In this document: one piece after another, positions 1 to 5,092 of the stretch | Position numbering within the stretch: the stretch's first letter is position 1 | Layout: every line of letters starts with the position of its first letter | Source: an uncultured Candidatus Planktophila sp. | GTDB taxonomy: Bacteria > Actinomycetota > Actinomycetes > Nanopelagicales > Nanopelagicaceae | Assembly: GCA_937927965.1 (NCBI GenBank) | Contig: CALEZA010000109.1 | Location: 1-5,092, forward strand | DNA: 5,092 bases | Direction: 5' to 3' | The notes under the pieces: model-generated | The model's input: only the letters and a program-made list of their open reading frames with translations | What the model was told of the DNA's origin: nothing | Database searches by the model: none | Position numbers and translations under genes: made by a program

Positions 1-1
1 C

Positions 2-799
2 GATGTGATTTCAGCTGACGATGAGGTTGTCCGCAAGCTTCGCGGCAAGGCGATGTCGATGATCTTCCAGGATCCAATGTCGGCTCTCCATCCTTATTAC
101 TCCATCGGAAACCAGTTGATTGAAGCCTGGTCTCTCTATAACGAGGGAAGCAAGGAAGATGGCAAGAAGCGAGCTATAGAAATGCTTGATCTCGTCGGTA
201 TTCCAGCTGCAACCAAGCGAGTGGATGAATATCCTCATCAATTCTCAGGCGGTATGCGCCAGCGTGTGATGATTGCTATGGCACTGATCAACAATCCATC
301 TCTTCTTATCGCAGATGAGCCAACCACAGCGCTCGATGTGACTGTCCAATCTCAGATCCTTCAGTTGATCAGAGATATGCAGAAAGAATTTAATATGGCT
401 CTCATCTTGATCACTCACGATCTTGGTGTGGTTGCTGAAGTCGCAGACCGCGTGAATGTGATGTATGCAGGAAAGATTGTTGAAAGTGGCACTGCCGACG
501 ATATCTACTATCGCCCAGACCACCCATATGCAATCGGTCTTCTCAACTCCATCCCACGAGTAGATCAACTTGAGACTTCTCGCTTGGTAGCTATCCCTGG
601 ACAGCCACCATCACTGATTCACCTTCCTGAAGGCTGCGCCTTCCGTGCTCGATGCGTCTTTGCAGATCGCGTGCCAGGAAATCTCTGTGCCACAACTGTG
701 CCAACGCTAGAGCAAAAGGGTGATCACCACTTCTCTCGTTGCCACCTTCCAGAATCTGAACTTGTTAAAGCTCGCGTAGAAATCGGTGGCCGCAAATGA
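2..799 (+). CDS. dppD: Peptide ABC transporter ATPase, DppD/OppD type (5'-truncated by window edge)
   Basis: This is one of the two nucleotide-binding subunits of a di-/oligopeptide importer; it hydrolyses ATP on the cytoplasmic face of the membrane permease. The reading frame is open to the window edge. The Walker A loop and roughly 65 N-terminal residues, judged from the usual length near 330, lie upstream, so the GTG at position 5 is not the real start. Counting from that GTG codon, the visible parts are the Q-loop IFQDP (Q22), the signature SGGMRQR (81-87), Walker B LLIADEP (D104, E105) and the H-loop histidine H138. The C-terminal oligopeptide-transporter extension begins around HPY (173-175). 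It carries four cysteines, C211, C217, C228 and C246, in the arrangement that binds a [4Fe-4S] cluster in related OppD/DppD proteins. The stop codon overlaps the next gene's ATG (ATGA), which shows operon organisation. The peptide substrate class is inferred from the family; nickel or other solutes are less likely alternatives. Confidence 0.93.
   Translation, partial: DVISADDEVVRKLRGKAMSMIFQDPMSALHPYYSIGNQLIEAWSLYNEGSKEDGKKRAIEMLDLVGIPAATKRVDEYPHQFSGGMRQRVMIAMALINNPSLLIADEPTTALDVTVQSQILQLIRDMQKEFNMALILITHDLGVVAEVADRVNVMYAGKIVESGTADDIYYRPDHPYAIGLLNSIPRVDQLETSRLVAIPGQPPSLIHLPEGCAFRARCVFADRVPGNLCATTVPTLEQKGDHHFSRCHLPESELVKARVEIGGRK
785..789 (+). promoter_or_regulatory. Ribosome binding site of dppF
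   Basis: GGTGG lies six bases before the ATG at 796, inside the last codons of the upstream ATPase gene. It supports the ATG within the ATGA overlap as the start and suggests translational coupling of the two ATPase genes. Confidence 0.5.
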
Positions 800-1776
800 C
801 CCAACCACTTCTGAAAATTGAAGGATTGAAGAAGCACTTCCCAACTACAACTGGTGGTGCATTCTCAAAGGTTAAGGGCGTTGTAAAGGCCGTCGATGGT
901 ATCGACCTTGAAATCAACGCTGGCCAAACAGTGGGTCTTGTGGGTGAGTCAGGCTGCGGAAAGACAACTGCAGGACGCACCATCTTGAAGCTCTATGAGC
1001 CAACTGAGGGTTCAATTGTCTTTGAGGGTGAAGATCTCGCTCCACTCAAGCCAAAGCAGATGAAGCCTTACCGAGCTCAGATGCAGATGATCTTCCAGGA
1101 TCCTTTTGCCTCTTTGAATCCACGCCACACTGTTGGAACTCTCATTGCAGCTCCATTCCAAATCCAGGGGATTACACCTGAAGGTGGAGTCACTGAAGAG
1201 GTTCAGCGTTTGATGGCTCGAGTGGGCCTTAACCCAGAGCACATCAACCGCTATCCACACGAGTTCTCAGGTGGTCAGCGCCAGCGTATTGGCGTTGCTC
1301 GAGCAATTGCTCTCAAGCCAAAGCTCATCGTTGCAGATGAGCCAGTATCGGCTCTGGATGTATCTATCCAGGCGCAGGTTGTAAACCTTCTTGAAGATCT
1401 TCAAGATGAATTTAAGATGGCTTACATCTTTGTCGCTCACGACCTCTCTGTCGTGCAGCACATCTCAGATCGCGTAATCGTGATGTATCTCGGCAAGGTG
1501 ATGGAAGAGGCAGATAAGGTCGATCTCTTTAGCCACCCACGCCACCCATACACAAAGGCGCTTCTCTCAGCTGTACCAGTTCCAGATCCAAAGATTGGTC
1601 GCGCTCGTGAACGCATCATCTTGCAGGGAGATCTTCCAAGCCCTGTGAATCCACCAGCAGGATGTGTCTTTAATACTCGCTGCTGGAAGGCGCAAGACCG
1701 TTGCCGCACTGAAGTTCCACAGTTGATGCAGATTGGCACAAACCATCGCATCGCCTGCCACTTCCCAGAAGATTAA
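796..1776 (+). CDS. dppF: Peptide ABC transporter ATPase, DppF/OppF type
   Basis: This is the second ATPase subunit of the peptide importer and would form a heterodimer with the DppD-type subunit encoded just upstream. At 326 residues it is complete and of normal family length. The nucleotide-binding domain shows Walker A GESGCGKT (50-57), the Q-loop QDP (Q101), the signature FSGGQRQR (157-164), Walker B LIVADEP (D181, E182) and the H-loop H215. The C-terminal oligopeptide extension starts at RHPYTKALL (around 249-257). It contains cysteines C290, C296, C303 and C321 with spacing x5, x6 and x17. The start is the ATG in a four-base overlap with the preceding stop and has an SD-like GGTGG six bases before it. 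No further gene follows on this strand: a strong terminator begins about ten bases after the stop, so this is the last gene of the operon. The split between D-type and F-type is by sequence resemblance, and the exact substrate cannot be read from the ATPase. Confidence 0.95.
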   Translation: MTQPLLKIEGLKKHFPTTTGGAFSKVKGVVKAVDGIDLEINAGQTVGLVGESGCGKTTAGRTILKLYEPTEGSIVFEGEDLAPLKPKQMKPYRAQMQMIFQDPFASLNPRHTVGTLIAAPFQIQGITPEGGVTEEVQRLMARVGLNPEHINRYPHEFSGGQRQRIGVARAIALKPKLIVADEPVSALDVSIQAQVVNLLEDLQDEFKMAYIFVAHDLSVVQHISDRVIVMYLGKVMEEADKVDLFSHPRHPYTKALLSAVPVPDPKIGRARERIILQGDLPSPVNPPAGCVFNTRCWKAQDRCRTEVPQLMQIGTNHRIACHFPED

Positions 1777-1784
1777 AAAGAGGT

Positions 1785-1824
1785 ATAAAAAAGCCCCGCA
1801 CTATATGGTGCGGGGCTTTTTTAT
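1785..1824. terminator. Bidirectional intrinsic terminator between dppF and the minus-strand gene
   Basis: The stem pairs 1785-1801 with 1808-1824 around a six-base loop (TATATG). The core GCCCCGCAC (1793-1801) pairs perfectly with GTGCGGGGC (1808-1816). It is flanked by six A on the left and six T on the right, so either strand reads as a GC hairpin followed by a U-tract. It starts nine bases after the dppF stop and ends ten bases from the stop of the converging gene, so it probably ends both transcripts. Confidence 0.93.
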
Positions 1825-1833
1825 TGGAAGTAC

Positions 1834-2364
1834 TTAAGCGAGCTTACCTTCTACTGCAACCTTTGACTCACCAATCTGAACTGTCAGGCTTAGTGGATCT
1901 CCTGCTGCTGCCTGGCAACCAACACCATATGTGTAAGTGGTTGTAGCGCCAGCTGCAAGTGCCTCTGTAGGAGCTCCATTGATATCGAGATCTCCCAGAA
2001 CATCGAAGCAAACATTCTCACCTGATGCTGCAACGAGTGAGACAGTTGTGAAATCTAGAGGAGTGCTTCCACCATTCTTAATTGTGACCTGGAATGAGTT
2101 TGAAGTCTTTGGCTTCTGATCGATATTGGTCATAAATGTTGTTGGTGTAAAGCGCACAGGAGATGCGACTGTTACGAATACTCCACCACCAAGGTCGAGA
2201 GGCGTATCAAAGGCGATAGTCGCAACAGGTGCTACTTCCTCGACGAGAGTGGACTTATCTGCAGGAAGCTCATCTCCGCCATTTGTCACTGAGCGGATAA
2301 TGCCCAGGACGGCGATCAGAGCGATACCGATAATGACCTTCTTCTTGGTGCTGAGGTTCTTCAT
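1834..2364 (-). CDS. Membrane-anchored protein with DUF4352-like beta-sandwich region, function unknown
   Basis: I do not recognise a specific function. The 176-residue product has a short basic N-terminus (KKK at 7-9) followed by one hydrophobic segment (about 10-23, IIGIALIAVLGII). This gives a signal-anchor topology with the rest outside the cytoplasm; there is no lipobox cysteine. A polar linker (about 26-50) precedes a Ser/Thr/Val/Gly-rich region (about 51-174) of predicted beta strands. Segments such as FQVTIKNGGSTPLDF (91-105) and the AAGATTTYTYGVG stretch (137-149) resemble DUF4352 / telokin-like immunoglobulin-fold proteins of Gram-positive bacteria. Two cysteines, C119 and C150, could form a disulphide within that domain. 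The ATG start has AAGGAG five bases upstream. The gene lies 57 bases downstream of the M13 peptidase gene on the same strand with no terminator between them, so read-through expression is likely. The existence of the gene is well supported, but the family assignment is tentative. Confidence 0.82.
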   Translation of the reverse strand: MKNLSTKKKVIIGIALIAVLGIIRSVTNGGDELPADKSTLVEEVAPVATIAFDTPLDLGGGVFVTVASPVRFTPTTFMTNIDQKPKTSNSFQVTIKNGGSTPLDFTTVSLVAASGENVCFDVLGDLDINGAPTEALAAGATTTYTYGVGCQAAAGDPLSLTVQIGESKVAVEGKLA

Positions 2365-2369
2365 GAGTA

Positions 2370-2375
2370 CTCCTT
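2370..2375 (-). promoter_or_regulatory. Ribosome binding site of the membrane-anchored protein gene
   Basis: On the minus strand AAGGAG lies five bases before the ATG at 2362-2364. It is the strongest Shine-Dalgarno match in the window and fixes the start directly ahead of the basic and hydrophobic anchor segment. Confidence 0.8.
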
Positions 2376-2411
2376 AACGATTTCTGTAGGTGTTAACCGT
2401 GCAATGGTCAG

Positions 2412-2417
2412 ATTCTA
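2412..2417 (-). promoter_or_regulatory. Possible -10 element for the membrane-anchored protein gene
   Basis: TAGAAT on the minus strand matches five of six bases of TATAAT and lies just after the stop of the peptidase gene. It would give a leader of about 40 bases. No convincing -35 hexamer is seen 16-18 bases upstream, so the gene may simply be read through from the peptidase. Confidence 0.22.
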
Positions 2418-2421
2418 GCCT

Positions 2422-4362
2422 TTACCAGATGCGAACTCGCTCTGAAGGCGCAAGCCACATCTGGTCAGATTCAGTGACCCCAAATGCCTCATAGAAAGGG
2501 GTGAGATTGCGGACAATCTGGTTGCAACGGAACTCATCTGGTGAATGAGGATCTGTTGCAATACGACGACGAATCTCCTCGGGACGGTTCTTTCCACGCC
2601 AGGCCTGGGCATAGGAGAGGAAGAAGCGTTCATCGCCTGTCCATCCATCAATCACAGGTGCTTCTTGCCCCTTGAGAGCGAGTTTGTAGGCCTTGTAAGC
2701 GATTTCAAGGCCTGAGAGGTCTCCAATGTTCTCACCCACGGTAAAGGCGCCATTGACATGGATATCAGGGGTTGCAGCAGGTGAGAGAGCATCAAATTGC
2801 TCAATCAACTTACCCGCAAGTGATTCAAAAGCTTCACGATCGCTATCGACCCACCAATCGACCATATTTCCATCACCATCATATTTCGATCCTTGGTCAT
2901 CAAAGCCATGACCGATTTCGTGGCCAATAACTGAGCCAATGCCTCCGTAATTAGCGGCGATATCGACGGTCATATCAAAAAATGGTGGCTGCAAGATTGC
3001 CGCTGGGAAAACAATCTCATTCATCAGCGGGGAGTAGTAGGCGTTTACTGTCTGAGGAGTCATATGCCACTCATCGCGATCGACAGGATTTCCAATCTTT
3101 GCCACAGCATAGGCATGGCCAAAGGCTGCTATGCGACGGAGATTGCCGATGAGGTCATCTGCCTTAATCTCTAAGGTTGAGTAATCCCGCCACTTATCTG
3201 GATAGCCAATCTTGGGAGTAAATTTCGAGAGTTTCTCAAGAGCTTTCTCCTTAGTGGCATCTGACATCCAATCTAGCTCTGTGATGCTCTGGCGATATGC
3301 CTGGATGAGATAGTCAACGAGCTCGAGCATTGCAGCCTTTGCCTCTTGTGGGAAGTAAAGCCCCACATAGACCTTGCCAATAGCCTCACCTAATGAGCCT
3401 TGCACCAGTGAGACTCCACGCTTCCAGCGCTCGCGGATCTGCGGTGTACCAGAAAGAGTGGTGCCATAGAAGGCGAAGTTCTGATTGACCAGATCATCTG
3501 TGAGATAGGCAGCACTGGAATCAATCAGATTCCACTTGAGCCAAGATTTCCAAATTTCACGACGAGAATCAAAGTCGGCGAGCATGGCAGATATGCCGCT
3601 AAAGAAGGATGGTTCGTGGATATTGAGGCTATCAAATGCCACAGCCGGAATCTCCGAAGCGCTAGCCCAGAGATCCCAATGCAGATTCGGTGCTAGCTCT
3701 TCTAGCTCTGCGCGAGTGGTTTTGTTATAGGTCAATGTGGCATCACGATCTTTAACCTGATCCCAGTGATGGGAAGCAATCTCTGTCTCAAGATCAAGAA
3801 TTTCTTGCGCCACCAATGGCACACCCGTCAATTCGCCCATCCGCTTCACATGGGCGAGAAAGGCTTCACGAATTGGTTGGTACTGCTCTTCACGATAGTA
3901 GGCCTCATCGGGAAGTGAGATTCCACCTTGGCCAATGTGAAAGATATTGTTCTGGGAATCCATGGCATCGGCATAGATAGCTGCTCCAAAGATTCCTCCG
4001 ACACCTTGTTTTTCAAGTCGCCCCATTGTGGTGATAAAGGAAGGTAGGTCGGAGATGGCATCGATTGCTGCGAGATCTTCTGTTAATGGAGTGAGGCCTC
4101 GAGCGATGATGGCATCTGTATCCATAAAAGATTTATAGAGATCGCCAATTTTCTGAGCTTCACCTTCCCCTGATGCGCTCTCGATAATTTCACGGACTTG
4201 GATTTCAGCTGTGTCATAGAGGGTGCGACTCACGCCATCGCTTGCACGATCTGCTGGAATCTCGTAGTTATCCAACCAATCTCCTGCGAAGTGGCGAAAG
4301 AGGTCATCTTGGGGACGCACAGATGACTTCATGAAGGAACGGTCAATACCTGATCTGCTCAC
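2422..4362 (-). CDS. pepO: M13 family zinc metallopeptidase (neprilysin/PepO type), cytosolic
   Basis: This enzyme cleaves short peptides on the amino side of hydrophobic residues if it behaves like other M13 members. The 646-residue length is typical of bacterial M13 proteins. The N-terminal M13 domain begins with SVRPQDDLFRHFAGDWL (14-30). The catalytic part has the substrate-binding NAYY (440-443), the zinc motif HEIGH (H481, E482, H485), the third zinc ligand and its partner in ENIGD (E544, D548), and the late active-site residues H606 and R612 in DPHSPDEFR. These match neprilysin H583, E584, H587, E646, D650, H711 and R717. The protein ends in RVRIW, the usual M13 C-terminus. There is no signal peptide or membrane segment, so it should be cytosolic, as deduced for mycobacterial Zmp1 and lactococcal PepO. 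The start is GTG at 4360-4362 with only a degenerate SD (AAAGCGAG, 4370-4377). An ATG ten codons later lacks an SD and would cut conserved N-terminal sequence. It is divergent from the MarR gene and shares its control region. Confidence 0.95.
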   Translation of the reverse strand: MSRSGIDRSFMKSSVRPQDDLFRHFAGDWLDNYEIPADRASDGVSRTLYDTAEIQVREIIESASGEGEAQKIGDLYKSFMDTDAIIARGLTPLTEDLAAIDAISDLPSFITTMGRLEKQGVGGIFGAAIYADAMDSQNNIFHIGQGGISLPDEAYYREEQYQPIREAFLAHVKRMGELTGVPLVAQEILDLETEIASHHWDQVKDRDATLTYNKTTRAELEELAPNLHWDLWASASEIPAVAFDSLNIHEPSFFSGISAMLADFDSRREIWKSWLKWNLIDSSAAYLTDDLVNQNFAFYGTTLSGTPQIRERWKRGVSLVQGSLGEAIGKVYVGLYFPQEAKAAMLELVDYLIQAYRQSITELDWMSDATKEKALEKLSKFTPKIGYPDKWRDYSTLEIKADDLIGNLRRIAAFGHAYAVAKIGNPVDRDEWHMTPQTVNAYYSPLMNEIVFPAAILQPPFFDMTVDIAANYGGIGSVIGHEIGHGFDDQGSKYDGDGNMVDWWVDSDREAFESLAGKLIEQFDALSPAATPDIHVNGAFTVGENIGDLSGLEIAYKAYKLALKGQEAPVIDGWTGDERFFLSYAQAWRGKNRPEEIRRRIATDPHSPDEFRCNQIVRNLTPFYEAFGVTESDQMWLAPSERVRIW

Positions 4363-4387
4363 TACGGGGCTCGCTTTCGTTGGAAGA

Positions 4388-4405
4388 TAGTTGAAAGTTT
4401 AACTA
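4388..4405. promoter_or_regulatory. Candidate MarR operator palindrome
   Basis: TAGTTGAAAGTTTAACTA is an 18-base imperfect palindrome. Its arms TAGTT/AACTA and the inner AA/TT match, giving seven of nine complementary pairs. MarR dimers typically bind AT-rich inverted repeats of this length near their own gene. It overlaps the -10 of the peptidase promoter and lies just upstream of the MarR start, so a bound repressor could block both directions. Confidence 0.45.
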
Positions 4406-4417
4406 ATGTCGTATCAT
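4391..4417 (+). promoter_or_regulatory. Candidate promoter of the MarR gene
   Basis: TTGAAA (4391-4396) and TATCAT (4412-4417) resemble -35 and -10 elements, although the 15-base spacer is short. The end of the -10 is six bases before the ATG at 4424. Transcription would therefore start at or next to that ATG, giving a leaderless message, which is common in actinobacteria. The -35 lies within the candidate operator. Confidence 0.4.
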
Positions 4418-4423
4418 TGCTCT

Positions 4424-4900
4424 ATGGCAGAGCAAAACGGTACAACACCTCGCTGGTTAAATCCTTCAGAGATGAAGGCTTGGCGACGCTACATTATCGC
4501 CAGCCGCCGCCTGCTCGAAGCCCTCGATGACGACTTAGCTGCCCATGAACTCTCGATGGCAGATTATGAAGTCCTGGCACAACTTAGCGATGCCCCAGAT
4601 CGCCGTATGAGAATGTCTGAACTTGCTGAGCTCTCTATGGTCTCCCGCTCACGCCTATCTCACCGTATCAAGGTGATGGAGAAGGCTGGCTGGGTCAAGA
4701 GAGAGGCCTGTCCTGTCGATAAGAGAGGCTCTTTTGCTGTGATGACCGCCAAAGGCTGGAAGGCCATTGTGGCTGCGGCTCCTGATCATGTGGCAAGTGT
4801 GCGATATAGATTTCTTGATGCACTCGATAAGAATGATCAAAAAGTTTTGGCAGAAATATTTGAACGCATTGCAGAGCGCGTTAAGACAGAAGAGATTTAG
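4424..4900 (+). CDS. MarR family winged-helix transcriptional regulator
   Basis: This is a dimeric DNA-binding regulator, usually a repressor released by a small ligand or by oxidation. From the ATG at 4424 it is 158 residues. The N-terminal helix MKAWRRYIIASRRLLEALDDDL (17-38) belongs to the dimer interface. The winged helix follows: LSMADYEVLAQL (43-54), RMRMSELAELSMVSRSRLSHRIKVMEKAGWVKRE (63-94, with the recognition helix near 74-86), and a wing holding the MarR-typical D-K-R (D99, R101) in CPVDKRGSFAVMT. The C-terminal helix (about 119-157) completes the dimer interface. One cysteine, C96, lies next to the wing; a redox role is possible but unsupported. An upstream in-frame ATG at 4406 would add six residues (MSYHCS) and has only a weak GAAAG ahead of it. 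I prefer 4424 because a -10-like element falls six bases before it. The gene is divergent from the M13 peptidase gene, which is therefore a likely target together with autoregulation. The ligand is unknown. Confidence 0.92.
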   Translation: MAEQNGTTPRWLNPSEMKAWRRYIIASRRLLEALDDDLAAHELSMADYEVLAQLSDAPDRRMRMSELAELSMVSRSRLSHRIKVMEKAGWVKREACPVDKRGSFAVMTAKGWKAIVAAAPDHVASVRYRFLDALDKNDQKVLAEIFERIAERVKTEEI

Positions 4901-4920
4901 TTAATATTATTTGTAAGGAA

Positions 4921-4959
4921 ATAAAAAACCCCGCCACATACAGTGGCGGGGTTTTTTAT
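4921..4959. terminator. Bidirectional intrinsic terminator between the MarR gene and the basic-tail gene
   Basis: The stem pairs 4921-4937 with 4943-4959 (17 pairs) around a five-base loop (ATACA). The core CCCCGCCAC (4929-4937) pairs perfectly with GTGGCGGGG (4943-4951), with A6 on one side and T6 on the other. It lies about 20 bases after the MarR stop and about 10 bases from the stop of the converging gene, so it serves both. Confidence 0.93.
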
Positions 4960-4969
4960 AAGTAATAAA

Positions 4970-5092
4970 TTACTTCTTCTTAGCAGCCTTCTTGCGCTTT
5001 GGAGCTGCCTTCTTAGCTGCTGGCTTGCGCTTAGCAACCTTCTTTGCAGCTGGCTTAGCAGCAGCCTTCTTGCGGCGCTTTGGAGCAGCCTT
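4970..5092 (-). CDS. C-terminal Lys/Ala-rich tail of a basic DNA-binding protein, probably HU-like (partial)
   Basis: The minus strand is open from the window edge to a TAA at 4970-4972 and encodes 40 residues made only of Lys, Ala, Pro, Arg and one Val, ending KRKKAAKKK. Such tails occur on actinobacterial HU (HupB), where they bind DNA and compact the nucleoid. Similar tails occur on some actinobacterial topoisomerase I, histone H1-like and ribosomal proteins, so the identity is not settled by the tail alone. The folded N-terminal domain lies outside the window. Within the tail KAAPKRRKKAA (1-11) recurs as KAAPKRKKAA (28-37). That this frame is coding is supported by the uniform composition, the clean stop, and a terminator placed just after it. 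Confidence 0.8.
   Translation of the reverse strand, partial: KAAPKRRKKAAAKPAAKKVAKRKPAAKKAAPKRKKAAKKK
4983..5092. repeat. Direct repeat inside the basic-tail gene
   Basis: The segment 4983-5011 recurs as 5061-5092. The two copies match almost base for base apart from one extra codon in the second copy and a t/a change (gctgcc versus gcagcc). They encode the repeated KAAPKR(R)KKAA units and probably arose by internal duplication, which is common in such tails. Confidence 0.7.

Larger units (their letters stand above)
4384..4418 (-). promoter_or_regulatory. Candidate promoter of the M13 peptidase gene
   Basis: On the minus strand a -10-like TATCTT (4384-4389) is preceded, after a 17-base spacer, by ACGACA (4407-4412), which keeps the GACA part of TTGACA. 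Transcription would begin near 4377, about 15 bases before the GTG start. The element overlaps both the candidate operator and the opposing promoter. It is inferred from sequence only. Confidence 0.35.

Noticed and set aside
245..568. An open frame of 107 codons on the minus strand inside dppD.
   Set aside because: It is antisense to the conserved ATPase core, has a composition unlike a real protein, and is explained as a shadow of the coding frame. The same holds for the other antisense frames in dppF, the peptidase and the MarR gene.
58..1103. The identical 18-base stretch gatgatcttccaggatcc occurs at 58-75 and at 1086-1103.
   Set aside because: It encodes the conserved Q-loop (MIFQDP) in the two paralogous ATPases, so it reflects shared ancestry and codon preference rather than a separate repeat element.
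1937..2377. Plus-strand open frames of 60 and 83 codons opposite the membrane-anchored protein gene.
   Set aside because: The minus-strand frame has a good ribosome binding site, an anchor helix and a terminator just after it. The plus-strand frames lack these features and cross the real gene's start region.
4333..4362. Use of the ATG at 4330-4332 (Met11) as the start of the M13 peptidase.
   Set aside because: It has no Shine-Dalgarno sequence, and the residues before it (SGIDRSF) resemble the conserved N-terminus of actinobacterial M13 proteins, so the GTG at 4360-4362 is preferred.
4960..4975. The perfect inverted repeat AAGTAAT-AA-ATTACTT spans the stop codon of the basic-tail gene.
   Set aside because: It is AT-rich with a two-base gap and lies beside a strong terminator, at the 3' end of both genes. 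A regulatory role is unlikely and chance is plausible.
1..5092. Possible mobile element, CRISPR array, phage or defence genes.
   Set aside because: No transposase, integrase, spaced repeat array, attachment-site-like repeat or defence-type domain is visible. All coding space is taken by ordinary transport, peptidase, regulator and basic-protein genes.

Overview
The window looks like chromosomal DNA of a streamlined, moderate-GC actinobacterium, possibly a freshwater acI / Nanopelagicales-type lineage. This is an inference. It rests on: G+C of roughly one half; very short intergenic gaps; a MarR regulator of the actinobacterial 'PRWL…LSMADYEVL…SRSRLSHRI' type; a cytosolic M13 peptidase resembling the mycobacterial Zmp1 type; and a Lys/Ala-rich basic protein tail like that of actinobacterial HU. 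No mobile element, CRISPR array, tRNA, rRNA or sign of recent transfer is visible.

Layout. (1) About 1-1776, plus strand: the last two genes of a peptide ABC importer operon. They are a 5'-truncated dppD/oppD-type ATPase and a complete dppF/oppF-type ATPase, overlapping by ATGA. The permease and binding-protein genes presumably lie upstream, outside the window. (2) 1785-1824: a symmetric hairpin that can terminate both converging transcription units. (3) 1834-2364, minus: a small membrane-anchored protein with a DUF4352-like beta-sandwich region. (4) 2422-4362, minus: a complete M13 (neprilysin/PepO) zinc metallopeptidase with all expected active-site residues and no export signal. (5) 4363-4423: a divergent promoter region with an 18-bp imperfect palindrome that is a good candidate MarR operator. 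(6) 4424-4900, plus: a MarR-family regulator, probably translated from a leaderless or nearly leaderless mRNA. (7) 4921-4959: a second symmetric two-way terminator. (8) 4970-5092, minus: the last 40 residues of a very basic Lys/Ala/Pro protein that runs off the window, probably HU or another DNA-binding protein.

How the genes may work together. The importer ATPases drive uptake of di- or oligopeptides, and the neighbouring cytosolic M13 enzyme could digest short peptides, so the region has a peptide-use theme. The importer and the peptidase sit on opposite strands with a terminator between them, so they are not co-transcribed. The peptidase and the divergent MarR gene share one short control region and may be regulated together. 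No clearly novel defence or mobile system is present. The most worthwhile leads are the MarR-peptidase regulatory pair, the four-cysteine domains on both importer ATPases, and the unassigned membrane-anchored protein downstream of the peptidase.
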